A stretch of DNA of 64,000 nucleotides from Carnobacteriaceae bacterium zg-C25 (GCA_017945845.1 CP072828.1:310001-374000); one strand, 5' to 3'; positions 28,324-36,698 are shown, counted from the first letter of the stretch. The notes: a model not told the origin generated them from the letters alone. Numbers and translations: made by a program.

Positions 28324-29235
28324 GTGACGCAAATAGATTTATCTGTATTAAATACAGAGAGCAACAATCCAAATACACGAAATATTGATTCGGTATCCAC
28401 GCAGGAAATGTTGCTAAAAATAAATGCGGAGGACCAAACCGTTGCACAAGTTGTGCAATTACAAATTCCTGCAATTGCACAATTGATTGATGCAGCCTAT
28501 TTAGCCGTTCGTCAAGGGGGACGACTAATCTATATTGGAGCTGGAACGTCAGGTCGTTTAGGTGTATTAGATGCTTCTGAATGCCCACCGACATATGGTG
28601 TAACGCATGACCTTGTACAAGGGATTATCGCTGGCGGAAAAGATGCGATGTTTAAAGCTAAAGAAGGCGCTGAAGATTCTAAAGAAGGTGCAATAACAGA
28701 TTTAAAAGGAATCCATCTTGTAAAGGAAGATGTGGTTGTTGGTCTTGCTGCTAGTGGACGGACACCGTATGTTGTTGGTGCTTTAGAATACGCTAATGAA
28801 ATTGGAGCAACTACAGGTAGTGTATCGTGTGTAGAAAATGCTCAAGTTTCCAAAGTTGCAACTTATCCAATTGAAGTTGTAACTGGACCAGAAGTGGTTA
28901 TGGGTTCTACGCGTATGAAAGCGGGAACGGCACAAAAACTGGTGTTAAACATGATTTCTTCAGGATTGATGATTAAACTTGGAAAAGTGTATCAAAATTA
29001 TATGGTGGATGTTCAACCAACTAATCAAAAATTAGTGGTTCGTGCCATGAATATGATACAAACATTAGCTCAAGTGGATGAACACACAGCGCAACGTCTA
29101 TTTGAGTTAAGTGGACAAAATGTAAAAGTAGCTATTGTCATGGCACTTGCACAATTAACGAAGCAAGAAGCCGTTGAGTTATTACTCAAATCGGACGATC
29201 GCGTAGCAGTAGCGCTTAAAGAAGTGGAGGGATAG
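28324..29235 (+). CDS. murQ: N-acetylmuramic acid 6-phosphate etherase
   Basis: The GTG at 28324 is preceded by AAGGAAGGTGA; upstream in-frame codons overlap the promoter. The 303-residue enzyme shows MurQ signatures: LNTESNNPNTRNIDSVST, IYIGAGTSGRLGVLDASECPPT, GGKDAMFKAKEGAEDSKE, GLAASGRTPYV, and VVTGPEVVMGSTRMKAGTAQKL. The C terminus has a UBA-like helical part. It cleaves the D-lactyl ether of MurNAc-6-P to GlcNAc-6-P and D-lactate. The PTS EIIA gene starts 1 nt after the stop. Confidence 0.97.
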   Translation: MTQIDLSVLNTESNNPNTRNIDSVSTQEMLLKINAEDQTVAQVVQLQIPAIAQLIDAAYLAVRQGGRLIYIGAGTSGRLGVLDASECPPTYGVTHDLVQGIIAGGKDAMFKAKEGAEDSKEGAITDLKGIHLVKEDVVVGLAASGRTPYVVGALEYANEIGATTGSVSCVENAQVSKVATYPIEVVTGPEVVMGSTRMKAGTAQKLVLNMISSGLMIKLGKVYQNYMVDVQPTNQKLVVRAMNMIQTLAQVDEHTAQRLFELSGQNVKVAIVMALAQLTKQEAVELLLKSDDRVAVALKEVEG

Positions 29236-29236
29236 T

Positions 29237-29566
29237 ATGGAAGAAATGGAATTAGCCATTTTTGAAATTATTAGTAATGGCGGTAACGCTAAAGCGTTAG
29301 TTTATGATGCGATGCAAGCATCAGAAGAAGGCGACTTTGATAAAGCAGATGAATTGTTAAAAGAAGCGGATGAATTTTTACGAATTGCGCATTTAACGCA
29401 AACACGCATTATTCAACAAGAAGCAGCAGGACAAAAAAATGAAGTAACGGTTTTATTTGTTCATGCACAAGACCATTTAATGACATCAATTGAAGTGAGA
29501 AGTTTAGCCGAAAATGTGATTCGCATGAATAAACGACTTGTCGCATTAGAAAAAAGATTAGGGTAA
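29237..29566 (+). CDS. PTS EIIA, lactose/cellobiose class
   Basis: A 109-residue all-helical EIIA of the Lac family. Typical motifs are EISNGG-like IISNGGNAKALVYDAMQ, the HLTQTRIIQQEAAG helix and LFVHAQDHLMTS, in which His (about residue 76) is the phosphoacceptor. It passes phosphate from HPr to the EIIB encoded downstream. Its position, fused by 1-nt spacing to murQ and followed by EIIB/EIIC of the same class, assigns this PTS to import of a peptidoglycan-derived sugar rather than lactose or cellobiose. The start is the ATG after GGAGG within the murQ end. Confidence 0.93.
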   Translation: MEEMELAIFEIISNGGNAKALVYDAMQASEEGDFDKADELLKEADEFLRIAHLTQTRIIQQEAAGQKNEVTVLFVHAQDHLMTSIEVRSLAENVIRMNKRLVALEKRLG

Positions 29567-29572
29567 TGAACA

Positions 29573-29941
29573 ATGGCAACGAAAAAAAACTTGAAATGGG
29601 AAACTAAAAATAACAAGCAACCAAAAAAATATGGATCAAAAATGAGAAAAACGGACTACGATATTCCGTCGTTTGGTTATAAAAGTGCATTTTTAATGGT
29701 TTTAGTGTTTATGGCGGCGTTTGTTGGTGTTCCAGCAGCATGTCAGGCGTTAAATATTGCACCGGGCTGGCCAACGGTTATTTTGGGTGGGCCTATTTGT
29801 GGGTTTAGTGTTGCTTATTTGCAAATTGTCCGTGAGAAAAAAGAAAAAATGACGCAGCAGTTTTGGATTGTGGGGGGAGTGTTATCCATCATCATTAGCT
29901 TAGCTGTATACGCACTATTTTTTCACTCAATTATGATTTAG
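29573..29941 (+). CDS. Small membrane protein within the salvage operon
   Basis: A 122-residue protein with a basic hydrophilic N terminus (about 1-36, rich in Lys and Asn) and three membrane helices (about 37-58, 66-84 and 98-118). The loop GWPTVILGGPICGFSVAYLQ is Gly/Pro-rich. I do not recognise a family. It sits between EIIA and EIIB of the PTS, 6 nt after the EIIA stop, so it is probably co-expressed and may assist transport or membrane assembly; that is inference from position. Confidence 0.75.
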   Translation: MATKKNLKWETKNNKQPKKYGSKMRKTDYDIPSFGYKSAFLMVLVFMAAFVGVPAACQALNIAPGWPTVILGGPICGFSVAYLQIVREKKEKMTQQFWIVGGVLSIIISLAVYALFFHSIMI

Positions 29942-29950
29942 TTTAAAAAA

Positions 29951-29965
29951 TGAAAAAATTTTTCG
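29951..29965. promoter_or_regulatory. Putative MurR operator before the EIIB gene
   Basis: TGAAAAA-A-TTTTTCG matches the palindrome upstream of murQ except for the last base. It lies 28 nt upstream of the -35 of the EIIB promoter. Confidence 0.5.
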
Positions 29966-29993
29966 TTAGTAAAAAACAAAAAATAAAACATTA

Positions 29994-30022
29994 TTGCAAT
30001 AAAACGTTTTCTTTGTTATAAT
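29994..30022 (+). promoter_or_regulatory. Promoter of EIIB-EIIC-mupG
   Basis: TTGCAA (29994-29999), a 17-nt spacer and a perfect TATAAT (30017-30022). The spacer contains AAAACGTTTTC, a weak half-match to a catabolite (cre) site. Confidence 0.75.
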
Positions 30023-30049
30023 GCAATTATCAAATAAGGAGGAAAAAAC

Positions 30050-30358
30050 ATGAAAATCTTATTAGTTTGTTCAGGTGGTATGTCAAGCGCCATTGTTGCA
30101 AAAGCGTTACAAGACGCAGGGCAAAAAGCCGGTTTAGATATTACGGTAACAGAATGTGGAACGCAAGCCTTCGCTTCAGAAGTTGCTAATGGATATGATG
30201 CAGCATTAGTTGCGCCACAAATTAGACATCGTTATGATGTGTTGTCGGAGTCGGCTAAGGCAGCAGGTATACCCGTTGCGTTAATTCAACCGACTGGTTA
30301 TACACCGTTAGGTGGTCCAAAATTATTAACGCAAGTTAAAGAATTATTAGGATTATAA
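30050..30358 (+). CDS. PTS EIIB, lactose/cellobiose class
   Basis: A 102-residue EIIB with the phosphocysteine loop ILLVCSGGMSSAIVAKAL (Cys7) at the N terminus and VAPQIRHRYDVL in the second half, both typical of cellobiose-class EIIB proteins. It transfers phosphate from EIIA to the incoming sugar bound by EIIC. AAGGAGG precedes the ATG. The EIIC gene follows after 28 nt. Confidence 0.93.
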   Translation: MKILLVCSGGMSSAIVAKALQDAGQKAGLDITVTECGTQAFASEVANGYDAALVAPQIRHRYDVLSESAKAAGIPVALIQPTGYTPLGGPKLLTQVKELLGL

Positions 30359-30386
30359 TGTTCTCAAAACGAAAGGAGAAAACAAA

Positions 30387-31724
30387 ATGTTTGATAAATT
30401 AACACATTTTATGGACACGAAGTTGTCGACACCAATGGCTAAATTAGCTGAACAAAGACATTTACGTGCGATCCGTGATGGTATTATTGCAACTTTACCA
30501 ATTATCGTAGTTGCATCTATGTTCATGGTTATTGCGTTCTTACCGAACTCTTTACCAGAATCTTGGGGAATTACTCAATTCATCAAAACTAACCAAGCAA
30601 CAATTTTATTACCTTACCGTGTATCAATGTACATTATGACGTTGTATGCCGTATTTGGTATTGGTTACTCTCTATCAAAATCTTATGACTTAGATGGTTT
30701 ATCAGGTGCTGTATTATCAGAATTAGCATTTTTATTAACGATTATTCCTGTAGCCATTCCTGCAGCATCTAAAGGCGTAAAAGCAGTTGCTCAAACTTCA
30801 GAAGATGTGGCTAAATTTGTTGCTGCTGTACCAGCAGGTTTCCATTTACCAATGCCAAACCTTGGATCAGCAGGTATGTTCGTAGGTATCTTATCAGCAT
30901 TCTTTGCTGTTGAAGTATATCGTTTCACACAAAAATCTGGTTTCAAAATTTCAATGCCACCTCAAGTACCTGCTTCAGTAGCACGTTCATTTGAAGCATT
31001 GACACCAACATTTATCGTATTATTATCAGTTGCAACATTGACAATGTTCTTCAAAGTTAATGTACATACAATTGTTAGTGATGCCGTTAAACCTTTAGTA
31101 TCTGCATCAGACTCATTACCATCAGTAATCATTATTATTGTATTGACACAGTTCTTCTGGTCATTCGGTATTCACGGTTGGTCAATCGTTGGTTCATTAG
31201 CACGTCCATTATGGGTTGTGTTATTAGACCAAAATACAGAAGCATTTGCTAGTGGCGCAACAGTTGCTAACACAGCGGCAGAACCATTCTATCAATGGTT
31301 TGTTATGATCGGTGGATCAGGTGCTACAATCGGTTTAGCGATTTCATTATTATTCGCACGTTCTGCTTACTTGAAAGCGTTAGGACGTACACCGTTCTTA
31401 CCAGCAGTATTTAACATTAACGAACCATTAGTATTCGGTACACCATTAGTATTGAACCCAACATTAATGATTCCATTTATCGCTGCACCATTAGTAAATG
31501 GTATCGTAGCGTGGATTGCATTCTCAACAGGTTTAGTACATCGTGTAGTTGCATCAGCAGCTTGGACATTACCTGGACCAATTGGATCATTCTTTGCAAC
31601 AGGTGGGGATGTTAAAGGAGCTATTTTAAGTGTTGTATTAATTTTATTATCAATCTTAATTTACTTCCCATTCTTCAAAATGTACGACAACCAAATGTTA
31701 AAACAAGAACAAGAAGAAATGTAA
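30387..31724 (+). CDS. PTS EIIC, lactose/cellobiose class, probable MurNAc-sugar permease
   Basis: A 445-residue EIIC of the Lac family with about ten membrane helices. It has family landmarks LAEQRHLRAIRDGIIATLPIIV at the N terminus, FFWSFGIHGWSIVG and FLPAVFNINEPLVFGTPLVLNP (the GxNEP-type substrate loop). With the EIIA and EIIB it forms a complete three-protein permease. Its genes are flanked by murQ and mupG, so the likely substrate is MurNAc or a MurNAc-GlcNAc disaccharide, not cellobiose. Known MurP permeases belong to the glucose/sucrose family, so this assignment is inferred from context only. Confidence 0.9.
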   Translation: MFDKLTHFMDTKLSTPMAKLAEQRHLRAIRDGIIATLPIIVVASMFMVIAFLPNSLPESWGITQFIKTNQATILLPYRVSMYIMTLYAVFGIGYSLSKSYDLDGLSGAVLSELAFLLTIIPVAIPAASKGVKAVAQTSEDVAKFVAAVPAGFHLPMPNLGSAGMFVGILSAFFAVEVYRFTQKSGFKISMPPQVPASVARSFEALTPTFIVLLSVATLTMFFKVNVHTIVSDAVKPLVSASDSLPSVIIIIVLTQFFWSFGIHGWSIVGSLARPLWVVLLDQNTEAFASGATVANTAAEPFYQWFVMIGGSGATIGLAISLLFARSAYLKALGRTPFLPAVFNINEPLVFGTPLVLNPTLMIPFIAAPLVNGIVAWIAFSTGLVHRVVASAAWTLPGPIGSFFATGGDVKGAILSVVLILLSILIYFPFFKMYDNQMLKQEQEEM

Positions 31725-31738
31725 TAAAAAAAGCGATG

Positions 31739-31761
31739 GGCTTGGGCTAAATGTCCAAGCC
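31739..31761 (+). promoter_or_regulatory. Intercistronic hairpin between EIIC and mupG
   Basis: GGCTTGG and CCAAGCC pair (7 bp) followed by TATTTTAT. It is a weak terminator or attenuator that would lower mupG expression relative to the PTS genes. Confidence 0.5.
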
Positions 31762-31786
31762 TATTTTATATAGTAAAGGAAAACAT

Positions 31787-32884
31787 ATGAGACGATTAGG
31801 ATTATCGATTTATCCAGATAAATCAACAAAAGAAGAAATTCATGATTATTTAAAACGTGCAAGTAAAGCCGGATTTTCACGCATTTTTTCTTGCTTATTA
31901 TCAGTGGATAAACCAGCAGAAGAAATTAAAGCAGAATTTAAAGAAACAAACCAGTTAGCACATGATTTAGGTTATGAAGTCATTGTGGATGTCGCACCGC
32001 GTGTGTTTGATCAATTAGGGATTTCTTATAAAGATTTATCATTTTTTGAGGAAATTGGTGCAGATGGGATTCGTTTAGATGTCGGATTTACCGGAAATGA
32101 AGAGTCGTTAATGACATTTAATCCACAAAATTTAAAAGTAGAGATTAACATGAGTAACAATGTACATACATTAGATACGATTATGGACTATCAACCAAAT
32201 GTGTACAATTTATACGGCTGTCATAACTTTTACCCACATCGCTATTCAGGTTTAGGTTTAGACTTTTTTAATGCGTGTACACAACGCTTTAAACAATACG
32301 GCATTAAAACAGCGGCATTTGTTGGTACGCAAAGCGAGGGTGCATTTGGGCCATGGCCGACTACTGAAGGTTTGGTGACATTGGAAATGCACCGTACATT
32401 GCCTTTAGATGTGCAAGTGAAACATTATGTGGCACTAAATACAATTGATGATATTTTATTGGCGAATTGCTATCCAACACAACAAGAATTAGAGAGTTTA
32501 GCCGATTTACCGTTAGAGTTGGTTACGTTTGATGTGGCTTTAGTTGAGGGGATTCCAGAAGTTGAAAAAGATATTGTGTTAAATGAATTGCATTTTAATC
32601 GTGGGGATCAAAGTGATAATTTAATTCGCTCAACGCAAAGTCGTGTGAAATATAAAGGGCATCAATTTGATATTTTCAATACGCCGGATGTCATTAAACG
32701 TGGTGATGTGGTGATTGAGTCAAGTGAATATGGTCACTATGCTGGAGAATTACAAATTGCATTGAAAGATATGGAAAATTCTGGAAAATCCAATGTTGTA
32801 GCGCGCGTGCGCGATGAAGAGTTGTTCTTATTAGATTACATTAAACCATGGCAAAAATTCCGCTTTAGACAAGTTAAAAAATAG
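31787..32884 (+). CDS. mupG: 6-phospho-N-acetylmuramidase, MupG-like (DUF871)
   Basis: The ATG at 31787 follows AAAGGA and gives 365 residues. DUF871 landmarks: RRLGLSIYPDKSTKEE, the TIM-barrel strand IVDVAPRVF, GADGIRLDVGFTG, NMSNNVHTLD, NFYPHRYSGLG, FVGTQSEGAFGPWP and GLVTLEMHR, followed by a C-terminal beta domain (FNTPDVIKRGDVVIESSEYGHYAGE region). MupG of Staphylococcus aureus splits MurNAc-6-P-GlcNAc taken up and phosphorylated by a PTS. Being directly downstream of EIIC, it should do the same here, handing MurNAc-6-P to MurQ. Confidence 0.92.
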   Translation: MRRLGLSIYPDKSTKEEIHDYLKRASKAGFSRIFSCLLSVDKPAEEIKAEFKETNQLAHDLGYEVIVDVAPRVFDQLGISYKDLSFFEEIGADGIRLDVGFTGNEESLMTFNPQNLKVEINMSNNVHTLDTIMDYQPNVYNLYGCHNFYPHRYSGLGLDFFNACTQRFKQYGIKTAAFVGTQSEGAFGPWPTTEGLVTLEMHRTLPLDVQVKHYVALNTIDDILLANCYPTQQELESLADLPLELVTFDVALVEGIPEVEKDIVLNELHFNRGDQSDNLIRSTQSRVKYKGHQFDIFNTPDVIKRGDVVIESSEYGHYAGELQIALKDMENSGKSNVVARVRDEELFLLDYIKPWQKFRFRQVKK

Positions 32885-32898
32885 AACCGTAAAATGTT

Positions 32899-32932
32899 GA
32901 CTGTTGATACATAAGTGTCAGCAGTCTTTTTT
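32899..32932 (+). terminator. Terminator of the salvage operon, GACTGTTGACA family
   Basis: GACTGTTGATAC (32899-32910) and GTGTCAGCAGTC (32915-32926) pair with two G-U pairs around a 4-nt loop, followed by six T. Confidence 0.88.
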
Positions 32933-32960
32933 GTGTAACTTTCGTTATGTTGACAACTAC

Positions 32961-32995
32961 AAAAAAGTGACATCGCTATTTGCGACATCACTTTT
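32961..32995 (-). terminator. Terminator of efp
   Basis: Read on the minus strand, a 14-bp stem (two G-U pairs) with a 5-nt loop is followed by six T. The wobble pairs fit only on the minus strand, which supports this orientation. Confidence 0.85.
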
Positions 32996-32999
32996 AAAA

Positions 33000-33563
33000 T
33001 TATTTAGAAGCACGTTTAATGTATGTACCTTCTTGTGTATTCACTTCGATATACTCGCCAGCTTCAATAAAGTCAGGCACGTTAACCACTAAACCAGTTT
33101 CCATAACGGCAGGTTTACCTGAACCTGTAGCTGTTGCACCTTTAATTGACGGTTGTGTTTCAGCAATTTGTAAAACAACAGATGTTGGTAATGTTACACC
33201 AACGACTTCAGTACCGTAAAATTGAATTTTTACATTTTCGTTTTCTAAAATGTATTTTAATTCGTGCTCAATTGTTTCTTGTGGGATTTCGTATTGTTCG
33301 TAACTTTCGTTATCCATAAATACGGCTGTTCCATCCATGTTGTATAAGTATTGCACTTCTTTTGTGTCGATGTGTGCACGTTCTACTTTTTCGTCAGGAC
33401 GCATTGTTGTATCGACAGTTGATCCGTTGCGTAAGTCACGGATTTTCATACGCATTACGGTATTTCCTTTACCAGGTTTGTGGTGGCTAATTTCTAATAC
33501 TTTCCATAATTTACCATCGGCAACATATGTCATGCCGGCTTTTAAATCACTAACGTTGATCAT
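33000..33563 (-). CDS. efp: Elongation factor P
   Basis: A 187-residue EF-P with the three beta-barrel domains: an N-terminal KOW-like domain ([37 protein letters not shown]) and two OB folds ending in [29 protein letters not shown]. The modification loop reads HHKPGKGN, so the modifiable Lys is present at about residue 32. It rescues ribosomes stalled at polyproline. AAGGAG precedes the ATG. It is a single gene with its own promoter and terminator. Confidence 0.97.
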   Translation of the reverse strand: MINVSDLKAGMTYVADGKLWKVLEISHHKPGKGNTVMRMKIRDLRNGSTVDTTMRPDEKVERAHIDTKEVQYLYNMDGTAVFMDNESYEQYEIPQETIEHELKYILENENVKIQFYGTEVVGVTLPTSVVLQIAETQPSIKGATATGSGKPAVMETGLVVNVPDFIEAGEYIEVNTQEGTYIKRASK

Positions 33564-33599
33564 ATCAATCTCCTTAAATTGTGTTTCTAATACTCTGTA

Positions 33600-33628
33600 T
33601 TTATACCATATTTTTACAGGAATCTCAA
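33600..33628 (-). promoter_or_regulatory. efp promoter
   Basis: On the minus strand, TTGAGA (33628-33623), a 17-nt spacer and an extended -10 TGGTATAAA (33605-33600). Confidence 0.75.
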
Positions 33629-33728
33629 CCTATATTATGATATAATAGACACTAACTATTCATAAAAACGAAAAAGAAATGGATTTAAAACGACGGAAAA
33701 TCGTCACAAAATACAGTTGTCTTTTTTA

Positions 33729-33766
33729 GTGTTATCCAATGATTTTATAAAATCATTGGATAACAC
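33729..33766. repeat. Perfect 38-bp palindrome upstream of the antiporter gene
   Basis: Two perfect 19-nt arms (33729-33747 beginning GTGTTATCC, and 33748-33766) meet with no spacer. It lies 44 nt before the antiporter start and lacks a following T run. It may be an RNA hairpin covering the leader or a protein-binding site. Confidence 0.9.
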
Positions 33767-33810
33767 GTGAATGTGCGATGTATCAAATTTAAAAAAGAAA
33801 GGAAGAGTCT

Positions 33811-35418
33811 ATGAATTTATCTATCGTATTAATTTTTTGTGCTATTGTTATTGTGGGGTGTCTGCTTCTACAAAAACTAACGAATCGAATAGGGGTGCCT
33901 TATTTAGTCGGTTTTATTATATTAGGGATGCTTTTTGGGTCAGATGGTGTTTTACGCATTCAATTTGAAAACTTTCGTATTGCGCAAATTATTTGTACGG
34001 TGGCGCTGATTTTTATCATGTTTTTTGGTGGTTTTGAAACGCGGTTAAATAAGGTGAATGCCATTATGAAACCAGCAGTTGTACTATCCACAGGTGGTGT
34101 TTTATTGACCGCTTTAATGATGACAGCGATTATTCATTTTATTTTAAGATTATCCGTTGTTGAAAGCTTTTTAATTTCAGCAGTGTTATCGTCTACGGAC
34201 GCGGCATCTGTCTTTTCTATTTTAAAGTCACAAGAATTGCATTTAAAGCATCAAACGGCGTCTTTATTAGAGTTGGAATCGGGGAGTAATGACCCATTTG
34301 CCTATCTATTGGCTGTCGTGGGGATTTTCATTTTTAAAGGGCAATTTCAAATTAGCGAAATTTTTTGGATATTGGTTTTACAAATTGGTGTTGCCTTACT
34401 CGTAACCGTCGTCTTGTCCAAAGTCACTCGTTTTATTTTTGATCGCATGACATTTGATAATGTTGGTATTTTAGTAACCTTTATTATGGCGGTTGCGTTA
34501 TTATCCTATGCCTTGCCCGAGGCGTTTAAAGGGAACGGTTATTTATCGGCATATTTAGTCGGTTTAATTTTAGGGAATCACTATATCCCACAAAAAAAGG
34601 AAGTGATGGTCTTTTTTGAAGGGGTGATTAGCATTTGCCAAATCTTAACGTTCTTTTTATTAGGGTTGTTGAGTGCGCCAAAATTATTGCCTGATTTATT
34701 GGTTTTAGGTGGTGTTATTGCGGTTGTATTAATGCTTGTCGTACGACCAATTGTTGTTTGGATCATCGGTAAAGTATTTCATTTGAAAAAAGAGCAAATG
34801 ACCGTTATTTCGTGGGCGGGATTAAGAGGGGCATCATCGATTGTTTTTTCAATAATGATTGTGAATCAAGTGCATTTAACGATGGATATTTTTCATATTG
34901 TGCTATGCGTTGTACTGGTGTCGATTATTATACAAGGGACGTTGTTACCCATTATTGCGCGACGGACGAATATGATTGACGTCAACGAAAATGTCTTTAA
35001 AACATTTAACTTTTATTCTGAAGAGGTACCGCTCGATATTTTAACGATTCGCATACCCGAAACACATGCGTGGGCGAATCGTGCCATTGAAACCATTGAT
35101 TTTCCACCATCCACACTCGTGTTTCAAATACAAAGAGATGAAGAGTTGATTGTTCCAGATGGCCAAACGGTATTGCAAGTTGGCGATTTATTGCAATGTG
35201 TGGTCTTCACTCGTCAAAATCATTCGCACTTGAAGTTTTATCAAATCAACGTCGAAGACGATAGCCGTTACTTAGGAAAAGTGCTTAAAGATAGCATATT
35301 TAGCCAAGATTTAGTCGTTGCCATTGAACGTGACGGTCACATGATTGTGCCAAATGGCGATACGATGGTGTTGTTAGGCGATACGCTATTAATGAAAAAG
35401 ATGACGGGAAATCAATAG
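33811..35418 (+). CDS. CPA1-type K+/H+ (or Na+/H+) antiporter with TrkA_C domain
   Basis: A 535-residue protein with 12-13 membrane helices (about 1-385) of the Na/H exchanger fold. The conserved ion-binding stretch is visible in AVLSSTDAASVFS and LELESGSNDPFAYLLAV (the ND pair), and SWAGLRGASSIVFS in the later helices. A soluble TrkA_C/RCK_C-like pair of beta domains follows (about 400-535). This architecture matches NhaP2/CvrA-type potassium/proton antiporters, which handle K+ and pH stress. AAGGAAGAG precedes the ATG. A long perfect palindrome is upstream and a strong terminator is downstream. Confidence 0.92.
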   Translation: MNLSIVLIFCAIVIVGCLLLQKLTNRIGVPYLVGFIILGMLFGSDGVLRIQFENFRIAQIICTVALIFIMFFGGFETRLNKVNAIMKPAVVLSTGGVLLTALMMTAIIHFILRLSVVESFLISAVLSSTDAASVFSILKSQELHLKHQTASLLELESGSNDPFAYLLAVVGIFIFKGQFQISEIFWILVLQIGVALLVTVVLSKVTRFIFDRMTFDNVGILVTFIMAVALLSYALPEAFKGNGYLSAYLVGLILGNHYIPQKKEVMVFFEGVISICQILTFFLLGLLSAPKLLPDLLVLGGVIAVVLMLVVRPIVVWIIGKVFHLKKEQMTVISWAGLRGASSIVFSIMIVNQVHLTMDIFHIVLCVVLVSIIIQGTLLPIIARRTNMIDVNENVFKTFNFYSEEVPLDILTIRIPETHAWANRAIETIDFPPSTLVFQIQRDEELIVPDGQTVLQVGDLLQCVVFTRQNHSHLKFYQINVEDDSRYLGKVLKDSIFSQDLVVAIERDGHMIVPNGDTMVLLGDTLLMKKMTGNQ

Positions 35419-35473
35419 TTGATAATCATAAAAGTTTGACCGATAGGCAGTCAGTAATCATAAAAAGATTGAT

Positions 35474-35505
35474 GTGCTAGTACGTGATAGGTACTAGCAC
35501 TTTTT
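35474..35505 (+). terminator. Terminator after the antiporter gene
   Basis: A perfect 10-bp stem GTGCTAGTAC/GTACTAGCAC with a 7-nt loop and five T. Confidence 0.9.
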
Positions 35506-35601
35506 GAATTTTCTGTTAGATGGTGTAGGTGATTTTGTGGCCGTTTATCGATTTTTGAGTGCAGGTTTAGTGTGTTAGTTGAGCAACCCATAATACAAAA
35601 T
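35506..35601. other. Gene-free convergent spacer
   Basis: Part of the 310-nt gap between the convergent antiporter and rnhC genes. Apart from the two terminators that flank it, no feature was seen. Confidence 0.4.
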
Positions 35602-35629
35602 AAGGTTGATACCGTATGGCATCAACCTT
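35602..35629 (-). terminator. Hairpin of the AGGTTGA family, probable rnhC terminator
   Basis: AAGGTTGAT..C and ATCAACCTT arms (12 bp, one G-U on the minus strand) with a 4-nt loop are followed on the minus strand by ATTTTG. It lies about 100 nt past the rnhC stop. Confidence 0.55.
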
Positions 35630-35728
35630 AAAAATTATGGAAAAGACGTTAATAACTTGTGAATATTGTTACCAACACCAAATAGGATAAAAACAATGCA
35701 GAAATACATAATGTCAACACGTTAAAAC

Positions 35729-36643
35729 TTATTTTTTTGCCAATGCGATTGCTTTTTGTGTATTGGCAAAATGCAATTTTGCGACACGATTGAGTGCGTC
35801 AACACCATCACGTTCAATTAGTTTTGCTGCAACTTGATCAACGGTTGCGCCTGCACCACTAGGAATTGTCATATTGGTTTGTTCGCTCAATAATTTCAAG
35901 GATTCTAAAAATTCAGCACGTGCGATAATACTAGCAGCGGCAACCGCAATGTGTTCGCTTTCGCCTTTTGTCGCAAAATAAACGTTTTGCTTAACGACAT
36001 CACGTTTGTGTGCTAAATGCGCCCAATATGTTTTGGGTAATTCAAATTGATCAATTAAAATACCGTCAACTTGTGACATATCCAGTTTTTTTCGGATACG
36101 CAAAAGGGCGTGATTATGCAGTTCGGCTTTCATTTGACCTTGCGACATCGTTGGTTGAACACTGTTGTATTTTTCGGGCATTACGTTTAACACTTCATAC
36201 TCAATACGCTGTTTTAACGTTTGCGCAAGTGCCATAATTTTAGTGTCCGTTAAATTTTTAGAATCTTGTACACCGAGTTGTTTTAGCACTTCAATATCTT
36301 CGCTTTTCACAAACGCACTACAAACGACGAGTGATCCAAAATAACTGCCCGTCCCGACTTCATCACTACCAATGACGGACCATTTATCGAAATCTTTTGG
36401 CAAATCACTGTTTTTGCTCGATTTTTGCTGTGGGGATGTGGTAGAAATGGCTTGCCAAATAGACGCTTCATCATCAGCATTTGCCCCTTGAAATAACGCT
36501 TTTCCGGATTTATAAACGGTAATGGTAACACCATTGGTAGATGCTGCAAAAATGCTATGTGCAGGATAATTGTCTTTTAAATGGTCTTTATAAAAATGTT
36601 GCATTTTTTCAATTGTTGTTGCGTCAACTTGTAAAACTACCAT
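35729..36643 (-). CDS. rnhC: Ribonuclease HIII
   Basis: A 304-residue RNase HIII. It has an N-terminal TBP-like substrate-binding domain (about 1-85) and a catalytic domain starting with GSDEVGTGSYFGSLVVCSAF, where Asp-Glu form the DEDD start. The motifs DSKNLTD, LIDQFELPKTY and HIAVAAASIIARAEFLE follow. It degrades RNA in RNA-DNA hybrids. The window also encodes RNase HII (rnhB), the usual pair in many Firmicutes. GGAGGGT precedes the ATG. The gene is alone on the minus strand. Confidence 0.95.
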   Translation of the reverse strand: MVVLQVDATTIEKMQHFYKDHLKDNYPAHSIFAASTNGVTITVYKSGKALFQGANADDEASIWQAISTTSPQQKSSKNSDLPKDFDKWSVIGSDEVGTGSYFGSLVVCSAFVKSEDIEVLKQLGVQDSKNLTDTKIMALAQTLKQRIEYEVLNVMPEKYNSVQPTMSQGQMKAELHNHALLRIRKKLDMSQVDGILIDQFELPKTYWAHLAHKRDVVKQNVYFATKGESEHIAVAAASIIARAEFLESLKLLSEQTNMTIPSGAGATVDQVAAKLIERDGVDALNRVAKLHFANTQKAIALAKK

Positions 36644-36698
36644 AAAACACCCTCCTAAACTTACATTTATTGTATCAAATAAGTGGGTCTTTTAAAAG

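Noticed and set aside
33640-33728. c-di-AMP (ydaO) riboswitch before the antiporter
   Set aside because: The conserved ydaO core sequence was not found; only the palindrome at 33729-33766 is structured.
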